A stretch of 64,000 nucleotides of DNA from assembly GCA_033085395.1 (NCBI GenBank), contig JANQBS010000152.1, forward strand, positions 35,156 through 99,155. Reading direction: 5' to 3'. This document shows positions 32,007-43,493 of the stretch, piece after piece; positions within the stretch are counted from its first letter, which is position 1; every line of letters begins with the position of its first letter. The stretch is from Xanthoparmelia taractica (Eukaryota; Ascomycota; Lecanoromycetes; Lecanorales; Parmeliaceae). The position numbers were made by a program, and so were the translations under genes. The notes under the pieces are model-generated. The model searched no databases. It saw only the letters and a list, made by a program, of their open reading frames with translations, and was not told where the DNA came from.

Positions 32007-33553
32007 TTACAAAGAGTCTCCGTCCCACCAATTTCTCTCGCGTCGAGGTCCTTGGTCCGTCTGTCCTTCAGAAGTCGGCATATCGCTCCTGGAAGTGGCC
32101 TGCTCCTGCACACCACTGATCATTCGCCTCGCGTCACTCCCGCCCCTGGAATGCGTCTTCGGAATCGGATAGGGATTCTTCCTTTTATGCCTCCACGGCG
32201 TCTCTCGACTGCTGAAGATCAAGCAGTCAACAGCGCACTGTAGAGCCAGGGAGCATATCGCAATGGTAGTCAACGCGAATGGCGGATTATTTTGGTCGGT
32301 ATCTGGATGATGTTATACAACGTACCTCCACTTGAGCAGATAAGAGTGATCAAGAGAGGTTACTAACAGAGATAGCAATGATTCACAAAGGCGGGAATCC
32401 ACATGGCGAGATAGACGAGCGGGTAAACGAAGAGGTACCGCAGCTGTCTTTTGATGGCTTTATGCTGTTGACGCAAGGCAGCATTAGCCGAGTATTCTAC
32501 TCTTCTATTGGCAGCAGCAACCAGAGTCTTATCACGAAGCGCCTCCAGCAGGGTCGGCGTCCTATTGACAGGTCTTGCGGGTGGGCCTGATACCGGTTCG
32601 TAACACCTGGAAAGGGATATTTCCGCCGCTTTCGCCGTTTGAGAAGCGATTGGAGAAGCCAAGACGGGAGAGCTCATTTCTGTATCTGGCTCTGCACCTT
32701 CAGGATCATCAGGGCCGTCAAGGCCGGGCAACGGCCAGGAAGACTGTCTGTCTGTTCGAGTGGTGTCTTCGGAAGCTAGGCTGTTGGTGCTGAATCTAAC
32801 GTCAAAATCCCCGAACTTTGACCTGGTGTAAAGATATACAGCTAGATATATGCCTAGGATCGTGCAAAGAATGATATAGCGAGGAATCCAACTAAGTGCT
32901 AGGCGGTACCAAATCGGGCGTGCAGGGAGATAGCAGAATGTTCCTTGGGACACATAAGAACTGCTTGGGTTGATGAACGCTAATGCCGCCATGAGGATTG
33001 AGAAAAAAGCCCAACAAGTGTAGGCTACCCATCGATAACGATACAGGCCTGTCTGGGAGTTTGCCTTACGCGATGCAAAGATTGTGAGCGCCGTATGGAT
33101 TGCCATAAGAAGGATAACGGAATCTGGTCCAATCATTTCAGCAAGTGGTAGTGGAATGATTCTTTGCAACGGACCTGATGCCTCAATGCCCACAGCAAGC
33201 AAGAACCCAGCACCTTGACAGAAGCTGTGAGAAATGGGCTCCCGCAGCGCGAGGATGGTGATAGGAGGAATCCAATACCAAAGAGCCTTGAACATTCCAC
33301 TTGCAATGAGCAGCATGATGAGTCTATGCGTGATCAACAACCCGAACTTTTTGAGAGATCGCATCTCAGCAACATACTGATGTCGGAAATTCCTCTTCAT
33401 GTTCGCGAACCAGTAGAAGGATATCAAGGCCGAAAGAACACTGATTGATGATGAGGCCACCGCTAAAACCTGCTGAAGGTGCTGCTCCTGACGCGAGTAA
33501 TTTTTACTTCCAGAAGTGCCGCCTAAGCTACGGCTTGGTACAGACATCATCAT
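32007..33553 (-). CDS. Git3/GPR1-type G-protein-coupled receptor (nutrient sensing)
   Basis: Exons in coding order are 33553-33378, 33323-33175, 33123-32368 and 32302-32007 (458 residues). Joining across three short introns restores continuous helices: VLAVASSSISVLSALISFYW, then RHQLIMLLIASGMFKALWYW, AVGIEASDSVILLMAIHTAL, WVAYTCWAFFSILMAALAF and WYRLALSWIPRYIILCTIL. After a long cytosolic loop (about 130 residues, Ser/Pro-rich) come QLRYLFVYPLVYLAMWIPAF and LTTIAICSLALQCAVDCLI with RETPWRH. This is the fungal Git3/Gpr1 family, which signals glucose, amino-acid or other carbon cues through a G-alpha protein to cAMP. Three successive ATGs (33553, 33550, 33547) make the start ambiguous by two residues. 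The ligand is unknown. Confidence 0.9.
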
Positions 33554-33806
33554 ACAGCTTGACGGCGAGTAACAGAACCAAGCAGCCTGCAGGACAGCTC
33601 CACTGAGTTTGGTTCGGCAATTCGTCGCACTTTCCGCAAAAGATGGCAAGCCATGGCTATGCTTGAATGTGCAGGGCGTGGCGTTCGAGAAGCGGCAGCC
33701 GCAATGGATAAAGTTCCACATTAGACAGTGGTTCCGACCTTTTCGCATTTGGGACGGTTCCATTCCTGACCTTTCACCCCTTGCTTTGGATAGCTCGAAC
33801 TACTTT

Positions 33807-34693
33807 TTAATCAATACTTGGGCCCAGAGCCAACAAAGAAAAGCGCAGCTCTCCGCCACCAGCCTCCTCTTCCCGTTTTAAAAATCTCTTCGGTCCCAAT
33901 TCCAAAGCTTTCTCTCCGAGCACGTCCTCTCCATCCTCGAGCTTTCCTCTATTTAGCGGACCCTTGCGCCCGCCATCTAGCTCCCAAAGGTTGTTCTTCT
34001 CTGATTTCACAAAAGCGACGTAATGCAAATCAACCCTATCATCAGCGGCTGGAGCTACTGTATCCCCCTTAGCAGCTGCAGAGGCATGAGCAGTCGCAAG
34101 GTCACCAGATGTCTCGATAAGCTTAGAGCGAGAGGAAGGATCGAGTGGAAGAGCGTCGCTGATGAGATTGGAGAGAGGTGTCGAGGGTGCTACATTTAAG
34201 ATTTAGACAAGGAGTTGCGAGAATATCGTCAGGCGGAAGAGTGTACCAATAAGATCTCGTGTCATGCCGTTGCAAGCTGCGTGTAACAGTCCCATAAGGC
34301 CGCAAGCGTTTCCGATTGTCTGTTTGAACCAAAGAACCTCTTCATCGGGTCCAGTACCGCTATAATCTGGCAACGGCTCATCTTCTTCGTGACGAGCTTT
34401 CTCGTAGGCGGAAGATGTAGGGAAGACTAGCAGAAGAGCATGGGCGGGACGGGGAACGAAAGCTAGCAAGGACTGATCATCGATAGAGTAAACATCGTGC
34501 CATGACAACTCGGAGGAAAGACCTAGTTTGTGAACGAGTGAAGACATAACCTCAGGGTTATTCTCTACGCAAATTAACAGGTTCCGCTCAAACATCACTA
34601 GATCCCAAAGAACTGCTTACCGAGGGGAACAAATCTAAGAGCATTGGAGGTACCAGAGCCAGCTGCTCCCGTACCTGTCGCTGTCGATGTCAT
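33807..34693 (-). CDS. YUH1: Ubiquitin C-terminal hydrolase, UCH family (YUH1/UCHL type)
   Basis: Exons in coding order are 34693-34621, 34564-34247 and 34189-33807 (257 residues). After a small Ser/Thr/Gly-rich start comes the UCH opening RFVPLENNPEVMSSLVHKLG. The catalytic set is complete: oxyanion Gln106 and nucleophile Cys112 in FKQTIGNACGLMGLLHA, His186 in DLHYVAFV and Asp202 in LWELDGGRKGPL. The enzyme trims small adducts and precursors from ubiquitin or NEDD8 C-termini. The active-site crossover loop between Cys and His is of normal length. The gene diverges from PEX12 with 188 bases between start codons, so the two likely share a promoter. Confidence 0.94.
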
Positions 34694-34881
34694 GTTGCGT
34701 GAGCTTTGGTGTCGTATGATGGTGAGTTGTCAAAAGTAGTAGACAAGTTACCAGAGTGTGGTTGGAGGGATATAAGATCGTGGGGGACTTTTTGATAGGG
34801 CTGAGTTGAACCTCGGTCTAAAGCTCACAAATCAACAATCTGCTGGAGCTTCCCATGCATTCTGCTTGAGTGAAAAACGAG

Positions 34882-36437
34882 ATGGAATTCATGTCAAGCC
34901 TCCAGAATGGCTTTGACGATCACAAACCTTCTGTATTCGGTAACTTGGACTTTGAGACCCAATTTGCGAAAGCCTCTGTTAACGATTTCCAGAACTACTC
35001 TCAGAGCAGCAATTATCCAGCCTCATTCCCCCATCTCTACGGTACCTGTGTGCCATAGCGACGCACCGACATCCACGGTATCTTCTCCGCGTTCTCAATT
35101 CTTTTGATGAGCTTTACGCGCTGCTCATGCTCGTCGTTGAGCGACATTACCTCAAAACATATGGCGGAGGCTTCACGGAGAACTTCTATGGCCTCAAACG
35201 AGAACGAGTACTACGGATCAAAGGTGGCGAAGCCCCGCGTGCTCAACTTGGTGCACCGGACTTGATGAGGGAAACGTTGCAGCTCCAGGAACGCGACATA
35301 TGGAACAACTTAGCAATTATGGTTGGCCTGCCCTACCTAAAGCGCAAGCTCGACGAAAGCTATGATATCCACACCCCGCAAGCGGCAATACTAGGATCAT
35401 CTTACAATCGGGATGCTCTTCCACATGATGCGACCATACGACAGAGGATATTGTATCACTACAAGTGGTTTCTGCGGAACATCTATCCCAGTATCAATGC
35501 AGCCTACTATTTTTCCCTCCTAGCTTTCAATCTGGCTTACCTGTCCAACAAATCAAAGTACTCTTCGCCGTTTCTTTGGTTGATTGGTACCCGGATTCGA
35601 CGTCTCAGTGAAGCAGACCATCGAGCCATCACATTGGCTGCTCAGACTGCCGCAGCTTCTCCATCTCATCCTGCTGGTCGCCCCGGCCAGGCATCTAGTA
35701 TATTTAATCCCCTTACCTTCGCATCTGTGGTTCATCCTCATCTCCTCTCAAGCCTCAGGATCCTTTTACCCACGTCAATTTTTGCTCTCAAATTTCTGGA
35801 GTGGTGGCACGCCTCGGATTTTGCGCGTCAGCTTTCTAAAAGAGCTACAGAGGGCCTCGACCTACCACCACCTGTCATCTCCGGCTTGCCTCCAAAGAGT
35901 TTCGCTCGGAGTACAAGAGAGTCAACACAAGTTTCAGGGTCGCTTTCCCCAACGTCGGCACCTGCTAACACAGTCTCACTTTCCTCTACACCTTCTGATA
36001 AAAATCAGCCGGCACCCCCACCAACTGCCTCGCAGATACCAGCCAGGCACAGCCCTCCCAGTTGCGCAACGACCTTACTCCCAATTCTTACTGTTCCCGC
36101 CCCCAAGCCTAGTACCAGCTCACTGTGCCCGATATGCTTGCATCCTATACAAACGCCTACCTCCGCTCAAACGGGCTTTGTATTTTGTTACACTTGCATT
36201 TTTAAATGGGTGGATGGCAGCCATGAAAGGCAAATTGCTTTTATGGAAGGCTGGGGACAAACAGGAGAAGGATGGGACGAGGAATACGATGAAGAAGACG
36301 GTCGGAGGGACGGGGAAAAGGACGAGAGAAAGACGGGGAGTAGAGAAGGGAGGTGGGAGAGTGGAAAGGGGCGATGCGCTGTCACTGGAAGGATTGTGCT
36401 TGCAGGAACAGATGGATTACGGAGAGTCATGGTTTAA
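34882..36437 (+). CDS. PEX12: Peroxisomal RING-type ubiquitin ligase component PEX12
   Basis: Exons 34882-34939 and 34993-36437 (500 residues). The N-terminus MEFMSSLQNGFDDHKPSVFE and, across the intron, LLSEQQLSSLIPPSLRYL are typical of fungal PEX12. The membrane part contains LNSFDELYALLMLVVERHYL, GGGFTENFYGLKRERVL and LEWWHASDFARQLSK. The C-terminal zinc-binding RING-like domain reads LCPICLHPI...GFVFCYTCIFKWV, and later CAVTGRIV. PEX12 forms the PEX2-PEX10-PEX12 complex that monoubiquitinates PEX5 for recycling from the peroxisome membrane. A proline/serine-rich linker of about 80 residues precedes the RING. An acidic and basic insert (GWDEEYDEEDG...) splits the RING before its last conserved Cys, as in many fungal homologues. 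Confidence 0.95.
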
Positions 36438-36997
36438 GACGAGAGGGGGTAAAGTTTGGAGCCTTGGATGCACGTTGTTTTTCTGTTTTGCATAAAGATA
36501 CCCCTCTAGCGAGCGTTAATGCATGTGGGTCCTGGTACGCGTTGATCTTGACTGAATTTTTCATGTAACATGTATCCTTTTGAGGACGACCTGATCTGAT
36601 AACATAGGCGGTCTGAATACGCTTCACTTCGACATGGAAATACCTGGGGAAAGAGCTGGAGCAACTTCTCCTCCATGCAACGCCAACGGGGAGGGAATAA
36701 GGTAAAGTACCTACCACTCTTGGATTCACTTGGCCCAAGCTTGAGTCAAGCTGTTGAGAGACAAGCATTCGTGGAGGCTAAAGCACAATAGGAGATAGAA
36801 TTACATTATTATTTGATGATTAGGTAGAAGTATACGGCGGGAAAGGTTGTACTTTGAGCTCTTGGCACATAAAGGAACCCTATCAATGCAAGATCAACTC
36901 GTAAGTCGTAACTCGATTCCGAAAGAATCTGCAGCCTAGCGCGGCGCTTAATGTCCGACAACGTCATCATCTAAGCATCACTCATCATTTTTCTTCC

Positions 36998-37033
<36 letters not shown>

Positions 37034-37473
37034 CCTCCTAACGTGTAATAATAATAATAATAATAATAATGTGTAATGTGTAATGTGTTTTGAAGCCATC
37101 TGAATACTTCCTTGCTCATGCTTTTTCGCTTTTTCGCTTTTTCATATACTTCTACTCCGTGCGCGGAAACCAACCCCCAACCTTTGCCACTAGCACGTGC
37201 TTTGTAAAAAGCATCTCTACGCCAATGAAGAGCTATATACATAATAATCATACAAGTACAAGGCGGAGGGTGCCGAGGCCGCTACTACTTACTGAGCCAG
37301 GGTAATGGTAATGGACTCCGTTCCTGCCGAGCGCAGATCTGGAGTCTTCACCCTTCATATAAACGGCTATTTGCAAAGGAATTTGCAAAGGCATCTGGTA
37401 AATCGGAAAGGCCGTGCTACCTTCTCATATTTCTCCCTTTGCAATTGCTTGCCTCTTCTTTTTTTCCTCAACC
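36438..37473. other. Intergenic region between PEX12 and EGT1
   Basis: About 1 kb without a coding region. It contains the poly-T and ATA-repeat tracts listed separately, and a CTTTTTCG direct repeat near 37120-37140. The 60 bases before the EGT1 start are pyrimidine-rich, fitting a fungal leader. Confidence 0.4.
37002..37070. repeat. Poly-T tract and ATA trinucleotide microsatellite
   Basis: Thirty-two consecutive T lie at 37002-37033. After ten bases an (ATA)n run of about eight units (37046-37070) follows, then three GTGTAAT units. This is a simple replication-slippage locus; poly-T of this length is likely length-variable between isolates and prone to sequencing error. Confidence 0.9.
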
Positions 37474-40400
37474 ATGGCGTTGCCAAACGGTCACAGCAAT
37501 GTGCCAATCATTGACATCCGCCAAAGAGGGTTTGACATCTCACTTGTCGATGAAATCCGTCAGAAGCTCTATCCGGGCAACGGGTTGGAGAGAAGAATGC
37601 CGACCTTATTGCTATATGATGAGGAAGGATTACAATTGTTCGAGGAGATTACATATCTCGAGGAGTATTATTTGACTAATGCTGAGATTGAGACCCTCAA
37701 CACTCATGCAGAAGCAATCGCCAGATTGATAGAGCCGGGCTCACAGGTGATTGAGTTGGGGAGTGGGTAAGAAAGGGAAGCCCACATGAATCTCGAAATT
37801 CTGTCATCGGAAAGGTTCGATTACTGATCGTACTTCAGCAATCTCCGCAAAGTCAGTATCCTACTCCAAGCATTTGAGAGGGCCGAAAAGGATATCGACT
37901 ACTATGCGTTGGATCTATCCCAGCCAGAGTTGGAGCGGACGTTATCTGCTGTAGACGGAGTTTACAGGCACGTGCGTTGTCGTGGCCTGCTTGGCACATA
38001 CGACGATGGTCTTTCTTGGATAAAGAAGTCTGCAAAGCTTGGGAAACCAAAGTGCATCTTGTGGGTGGGATCCTCAATTGGCAATATCGAGCGCACAGAG
38101 GCAGCAGACTTTTTGAAGGAGTTTTCAGAGGTTCTACGAGGCCAAGATGCTATGCTGATAGGCATTGATGCCTGCCAGGAAAGCGGCAAAGTCTATCATG
38201 CTTACAATGACAAGCAAGGTACAACCCATGAGTTCATACTTAACGGGCTAATGCATGCCAATAAGCTCATGGGGAAGGAGGTATTCAGGAAAGACGATTG
38301 GAAAGTGATAGGAGAGTATGATGAAGTGGCGGGTCGGCACCAAGCGTTCTACTCGCCTGTCAGGGACGTCGTGGTAGAAGAGACGCTCATCAGGGCTGGG
38401 GAGAAGATCCGAGTAGAGGAGAGCTATAAGTACTCACTGCTTCACAGCAACGAGCTTTGGCAACGTGCTGGCTTAATGGTACGGGGGAGATTCGGCAACC
38501 GAAGCAATGACTACCGTAAGTTAATATCTTGTTACGCTTAAACTTTTCTCTTGCTTTCTGCCCAGCACACGATGTTTGAATCCGTTGTCGTCTGTTATCA
38601 CATAATCGTCTACCAAGTCAGGTATCTGCTTTATACCTACCTTACCTACTCTTTATACAATCAGCCAATGACGTTGGCTACCGCGCTTGATCTCGGGCCG
38701 CATTACATCATCCTCCCCATTCACAGGGAAGCTCCGTCAATGTAAAGTAAACAACAAAACTTGAACTCCGCTAATTGATATGTCGGCAGATCTGCACTTA
38801 GTCTCGAAACAGGCCATTGCCTTTCCTTCCAAACCCAAGGACTATGCTGCTCAGCCGGTTCCATCCTTACATGAATTTGAACAGCTATGGGCGGCATGGG
38901 ACATCGTAACGAGGCACATGATTCCTGAGGAGGAGCTACTGTCGAAGCCTATCAAGCTTCGGAACTGTTACCTCTTCTATCTAGGCCACATTCCTACCTT
39001 CTTGGATATCCATTTGACGAGAGCAACTGGCGATGCAGCCACCGAGCCTAGCTCTTACCGCCACATCTTCGAACGTGGCATCGATCCCGATGTTGACAAT
39101 CCAGAGAATTGTCATGCGCATAGTGAGATCCCAGATGAGTGGCCACCAGTCGATGAGATTCTGGGTTATCAGCAACGAGTTCGAAACCGAACAAGATCTC
39201 TATTGGACAACAGAGGCCCAGAGACCAATCGAAAGCTCGCACGAGCTATGTGGATTGGGTTCGAACATGAGGGTGAGATTCCCCCAACCTTTCCACGCCC
39301 GACCCATGCTGTTTTTGACGTATGATATGAGCAGCTATGCATCTGGAGACACTCCTCTATATGCTTCTGCAAAGCGATAGTGTCATCCCGCCTCCGGGCG
39401 TTGCTCCAGATTTCGTGGCATTGGGGAAACAAGCCCGAGAGGCTGCCATTCCAAACAAGTGGATTCCAATACCTGCCAGCACGTTCAACGTCGGCTTAGA
39501 CGACCCTGAAAATGATGATGGGCCTGACCGTTATTTTGGCTGGGACAATGAGAAGCCACAACGTTCGATTCACGTGCCAGCGTTCGAGACCCAGGCAAGA
39601 CCCCTTACCAATGAGGACTACGCTATCTACCTCTATCATACCGGCCAGGATGCGGTGCCGGCTTCTTGGGTCTCTGAGAAGAGCACTCACTCAGCGCTTT
39701 CAAGTCAGCGAGAAGCCCTTGCCAATGGGCATGGCTCCTACCAGAATGGACAAAGCCCGTCGTTGACAGACGCGTATCTGGCCGGCAAATCTGTCAGGAC
39801 TGTCTGCGGACCAATTTCTTTGGAATACGCACTAGATTGGCCTGTCTTTGCATCTTACGATGAGGTGTCCAGATGTGCTACATGGATGGACGGGCGCATC
39901 CCAACCTTGGATGAAGTTCGAAGCATCTACAACTACGTAGATCCGAACAGAAACAGAAAGACGGATAGTATTAACACCAAGAAGGTTTCTGCAGTCAACG
40001 GGCAAGTTGTCCCTCCTTTTCTAGCACCATTTGTACAGTGCTCATAGCTGCACAGGCATCTTTCAAATGACGGAGTCGAGATATCTCCCCCACCACACCG
40101 TTTACCCAATGGGGCCTCTGGCGCTGAGCAGTCTCCTGATATCCATCGACTATTCGCTGACCTCGGAGATTGCAACGTAGGTTTCCAGCATTTTCACCCG
40201 ATGCCTGTCACTCAGAATGGCGATCAGCTGTCTGGACAGGGAAACATGGGTGGTGTTTGGGAATGGACAAGCTCGGCGCTAACGAGGCATGAGGGATTTG
40301 AACCCATGGAATTGTACCCAGCTTATACAGGTCTTATCACATCTTCCTCATACATGGCAAAGACTGTATTGGCTAATGACTCCTAGACGACTTCTTTGAC

Positions 40401-40588
40401 GGGAAGCACAATGTTGTTTTGGGCGGATCATGGGCAACTCATCCCCGTATAGCGGGACGTAAGACCTTGTATGCTGGGAATTGAGAACCAAACCAGAAGG
40501 CTGCTGACATGTGTATAGCATCAACTGGTACCAGCGCAACTATCCATACGCATGGTGCGGGGCACGTTTGGTTCGTGATGTCCAGTAA
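37474..40588 (+). CDS. EGT1: Ergothioneine biosynthesis protein EGT1 (fused methyltransferase and sulfoxide synthase)
   Basis: EGT1 trimethylates histidine to hercynine and joins it oxidatively to cysteine. Seven exons, 37474-37766, 37839-38515, 38790-39272, 39335-40001, 40056-40330, 40387-40468 and 40519-40588, encode 848 residues with consistent phases. The EgtD-like SAM methyltransferase spans about 1-320 (PTLLLYDEEGLQLFEEI, EEYYLTNAEIETL, VIELGSGN, LWVGSSIGNIER, LIGIDACQ). A DinB-like iron-binding part holds HEAMHLE (the HxxxHxE ligands) with LFYLGHIPTFLDIHL. The FGE/EgtB C-lectin domain holds GNMGGVWEWTSS, VLGGSWATHPRIAGR and NWYQRNYPYAWCGARLVRD. The intron at 40002-40055 uses a GC donor (GCAAGT). 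The third exon follows an unusually long intron of 274 bases. All catalytic motifs are present, so the gene looks functional. Confidence 0.95.
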
Positions 40589-40797
40589 GGGTAGTTTGCA
40601 GGAAGGTGCACGATTTCAACAAGCTGTACCTTTCGCGGTCAAGAGAGACCTCTGACAACAGGGCAGTTGAATCAACTTCAACAAGCTATATATGAGACAT
40701 TTATGCAACCAGGCTGCGACTTATTTCCATGGTTTGCTGTATTGCTATGTCATGAACCCATGAACCTTGTAACCTGACCCTACTTAGACTGCAGTTT

Positions 40798-41088
40798 TCA
40801 GTCTGCTCTTCCACTGACTGAAAATCCATAAATCTGGCAACGGCACTCACCTGTGAAATCTTTCTTTGTGATATAGGCAAGCTGGCTCCGGGGCATTGTA
40901 CAAGCGTTGATAGACGACTGTGACTCTGCATTGACCCTAACTGTGTGACAGCTGCGCATTCTGTTGGTGCCAAAGACATAACAGGTTCCGTAATCAGGTG
41001 GAAAATGTTGCGGATAGACAAGACCTAACATCAAGCGCTGAGGTGGTGTCAGAAGCTTGTCGAGGGGTTTGGTCTCAAACTCGGACAT
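40798..41088 (-). CDS. Doubtful small open frame
   Basis: A 96-codon frame starting MSEFETKPLDKLLTPPQRLM, divergent from the gene at 41333. The first 30 residues (to VYPQHFPPDYG) read protein-like. The remainder is Cys/Ser-rich and looks like untranslated or intronic sequence, so a real gene, if present, would have spliced exons I cannot define. No family recognised. Confidence 0.25.
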   Translation of the reverse strand: MSEFETKPLDKLLTPPQRLMLGLVYPQHFPPDYGTCYVFGTNRMRSCHTVRVNAESQSSINACTMPRSQLAYITKKDFTGECRCQIYGFSVSGRAD

Positions 41089-41332
41089 GTTGTTTGTTTA
41101 CCTCTGAGACACGCTGTGCTCAACACCATGAAATCCTTGCTGCCCTACTACTAATTCCTGGCCTTGCTCAATGTTTGCCAAACCTAGCTCTGCTTTGTCC
41201 TCCACCACAACAAACCTTCCAACGCCAGGATCCGCGCCAGCACCTTTGCACACATACCTTTTGATGACAACTTTCGTTTCGGCAGCTACAATTAGACATT
41301 GAGAATCGTACAGTTTCGTTTGCAACATCAAG

Positions 41333-43493
41333 ATGACTGTGGGGCAATTCTACAAGTGGGAGGTGCGTAGTTCACGGTTCTGACGATTGACCTTTTGCTA
41401 ACGCCGAGGATTTTATAGGATCACAATCACGGACTGGGTATGTCCACATCGGGTTTACTCCGTCTCCTTATAGTGGTTGGATATTGATGCTGACCAATCT
41501 CGTTGCAGAACACAAATGTGGAACGTGTGCAACAGTGTTGTCGTCGTAAGTTACTCTTTGTCCCCCGTCAAAGAACAAAGCTTACAATTCCAGACCCCGC
41601 GCCAAAAAGACGTGCTTCGGTGTTCACGAAGAAGTTTGTCCCGCATATCACAAAACACTTCATTTTATTGGTGCAAGTCACAGATGTGTAGCGTTCGTAT
41701 CCCTAAAGTCTAAGTTCTAAGAGAAGCGCTGATAACATCCGTCTAGTTGCTCAAATACCACCAGAACTCATATCAAACGCCACCATGAAATCGCAGAAAT
41801 CATTCAGGCCATTCATCGTGTAGAAGAGAGCTTCAGCACAAACAGTCCACTCTGCAATAACAAAAGGAAAAACAAGAAGAAGGGTGAATCGAGTCCTGAG
41901 TCCTTAGATGACGGTAGCGTGCATCCCAGCCAAGTTGACCCGGAGCGTGAAGTCGAATGGGATAGCAATGCAAGCACTCTCAACAATGACGATGACGATG
42001 CACAGGAAAGGAAGCAGTGCTGGTCAGGGAGCATGGAGAGTCCTGATGCCCGCAAAGCAGCAAAGGCCGGACGAAAGGCTGCAAAGAACCAAGTCCTCTT
42101 TGACGTTAGAACACAACAAGAGTTGGCCATGGTCGAAAAAGCATTGCATCCTCAATCCGGGAAACAAGCTGGCGCAGTTTCCAACGGTCAAGGGCTGGCT
42201 GACAACCGCACCATCGAAGAAAATATCGCTTTCAATTCAAATACCGTTAAATGGAGTAAAATCTATCAAGGGAATCGTGAAGAGAAGATTGCTAAAAGCA
42301 ATGGCGGCAAACAAAAGCCGAATACTATCGAACAAGACAACAGAGTTCTCAGCCCTATCTTTGATCGACTCGGTATCAGTACCAATATCTCCAAAGCAAA
42401 TAGAGAACGCAAATCTCTCGACGCAAAACTTCGCGCCGCAATCCTTGGTGATCTTCTCGCTTTTGAGAACGACCAAGTGGAGACCATGCAGCGCATGGCC
42501 GGCTACTGGCGCTATGCTAACAAGCGAATCTACAATGAAATGGTACGTAACAATGAAATCTGGGACTGGGCGACTGGTGAGAAGTTGCCAGAGATCAGGG
42601 AAGAAGCCGAGCTGGATGTTATCGAAGAGGAGCCTGAGAATGGAGAAGCTGGCACCCAGGGCGTGGGTATGGAAGGACCAGTTCCAGACAACTGGGATGA
42701 CCCAGACTTTGAGCTTCCCGCTGGCGCGACGGTGCTTTCTCTGGCTCCTCTTATTGACAGATCGAACAACAACAGGAAGCAAAGCGGGAGCGACACGAAC
42801 CTGGATGAGGAGGTCGAGGCACCTAGAGACCACATCAGTATTTCCAAGCTGTCGTCCAGTCCCGGACGCCTTACCGTCCAAACTCTAAGCTTCAACGTCC
42901 CATCACCAAATCCCAGCGACGAGACTTGGGAGCGGCTTCGGGCTGAGTCTGAACACCATACCGAGGAAGTCTCAGAGACCCTAAAGGGTAGCTCTACAAC
43001 CAGAAGTCCCTTTTCACCAGTGACCTCCAACCCAAAACACCCACACGAGAAAGGCTTCCAGGGCGTCAAAGACACTCGCTCCTTTGAGACTGCGATTCGC
43101 AAAGCTTTGCCGTCTTCCAAGGATACACCACGTGCTCCTCAACCAACCGCAAGCGCCCTGCTACCTCCAGCAACCCAGAAGCGCGATCCCCTCAACCGCT
43201 TCGGCGCCCTCGACCGCGAAGTCCCAGCCCCCAACGAAGAGGTCAAGAAAGTGGACCAACCGACATCCATCAAATCCGTCGTCAGGATACCGGCCAAACC
43301 CATCGTCAAGAGATTGGTCATGCATGAGGAGCAGGATGATTGGACAACCACGCGGGCACCACCAAAGGGCAAGAAAGGGGCGAAAGGCGGCTCTGTGGTA
43401 GCGCTGAGGGAGCAAGCGGCTGTTGATGTCCACCACGCTAGGAAATATGCGGGGGGGAAGAGCTTCGCGGCTGTGGTGAGGAGGGGTATGTGA
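41333..43493 (+). CDS. Unrecognised protein with a Cys/His-rich N-terminus
   Basis: Clear exons are 41333-41362 (MTVGQFYKWE), 41419-41437 (19 bases), 41509-41545 and 41594 onward, then a long final exon to 43493. The join near 41612-41765 is not settled. Keeping frame allows donor 41612 with acceptor 41746, or donor 41708 with acceptor 41764. The early part holds EHKCGTCATVLSS and, if retained, CFGVHEEVCPAYHKTLHF and SHRC, which could bind zinc. The main exon is hydrophilic: THIKRHHEIAEIIQAIHRVE, then Lys- and acid-rich disorder, a more ordered segment (LGDLLAFENDQVETMQRMAG, RIYNEMVRNNEIWDWATG), an acidic PDNWDDPDFELP and a C-terminal KSFAAVVRRGM. I recognise no family, and a nuclear role is only a guess. 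Confidence 0.65.

Noticed and set aside
11996..33553. Possible secondary-metabolite or resistance cluster (MATE exporter, broken hydrolase, carrier, receptor)
   Set aside because: The genes are scattered among housekeeping genes on both strands, with no synthase, P450 or transcription factor nearby.
35584..36495. Second long plus-strand frame overlapping PEX12
   Set aside because: It is a shadow frame. The PEX12 frame carries the RING and membrane motifs and matches family length.
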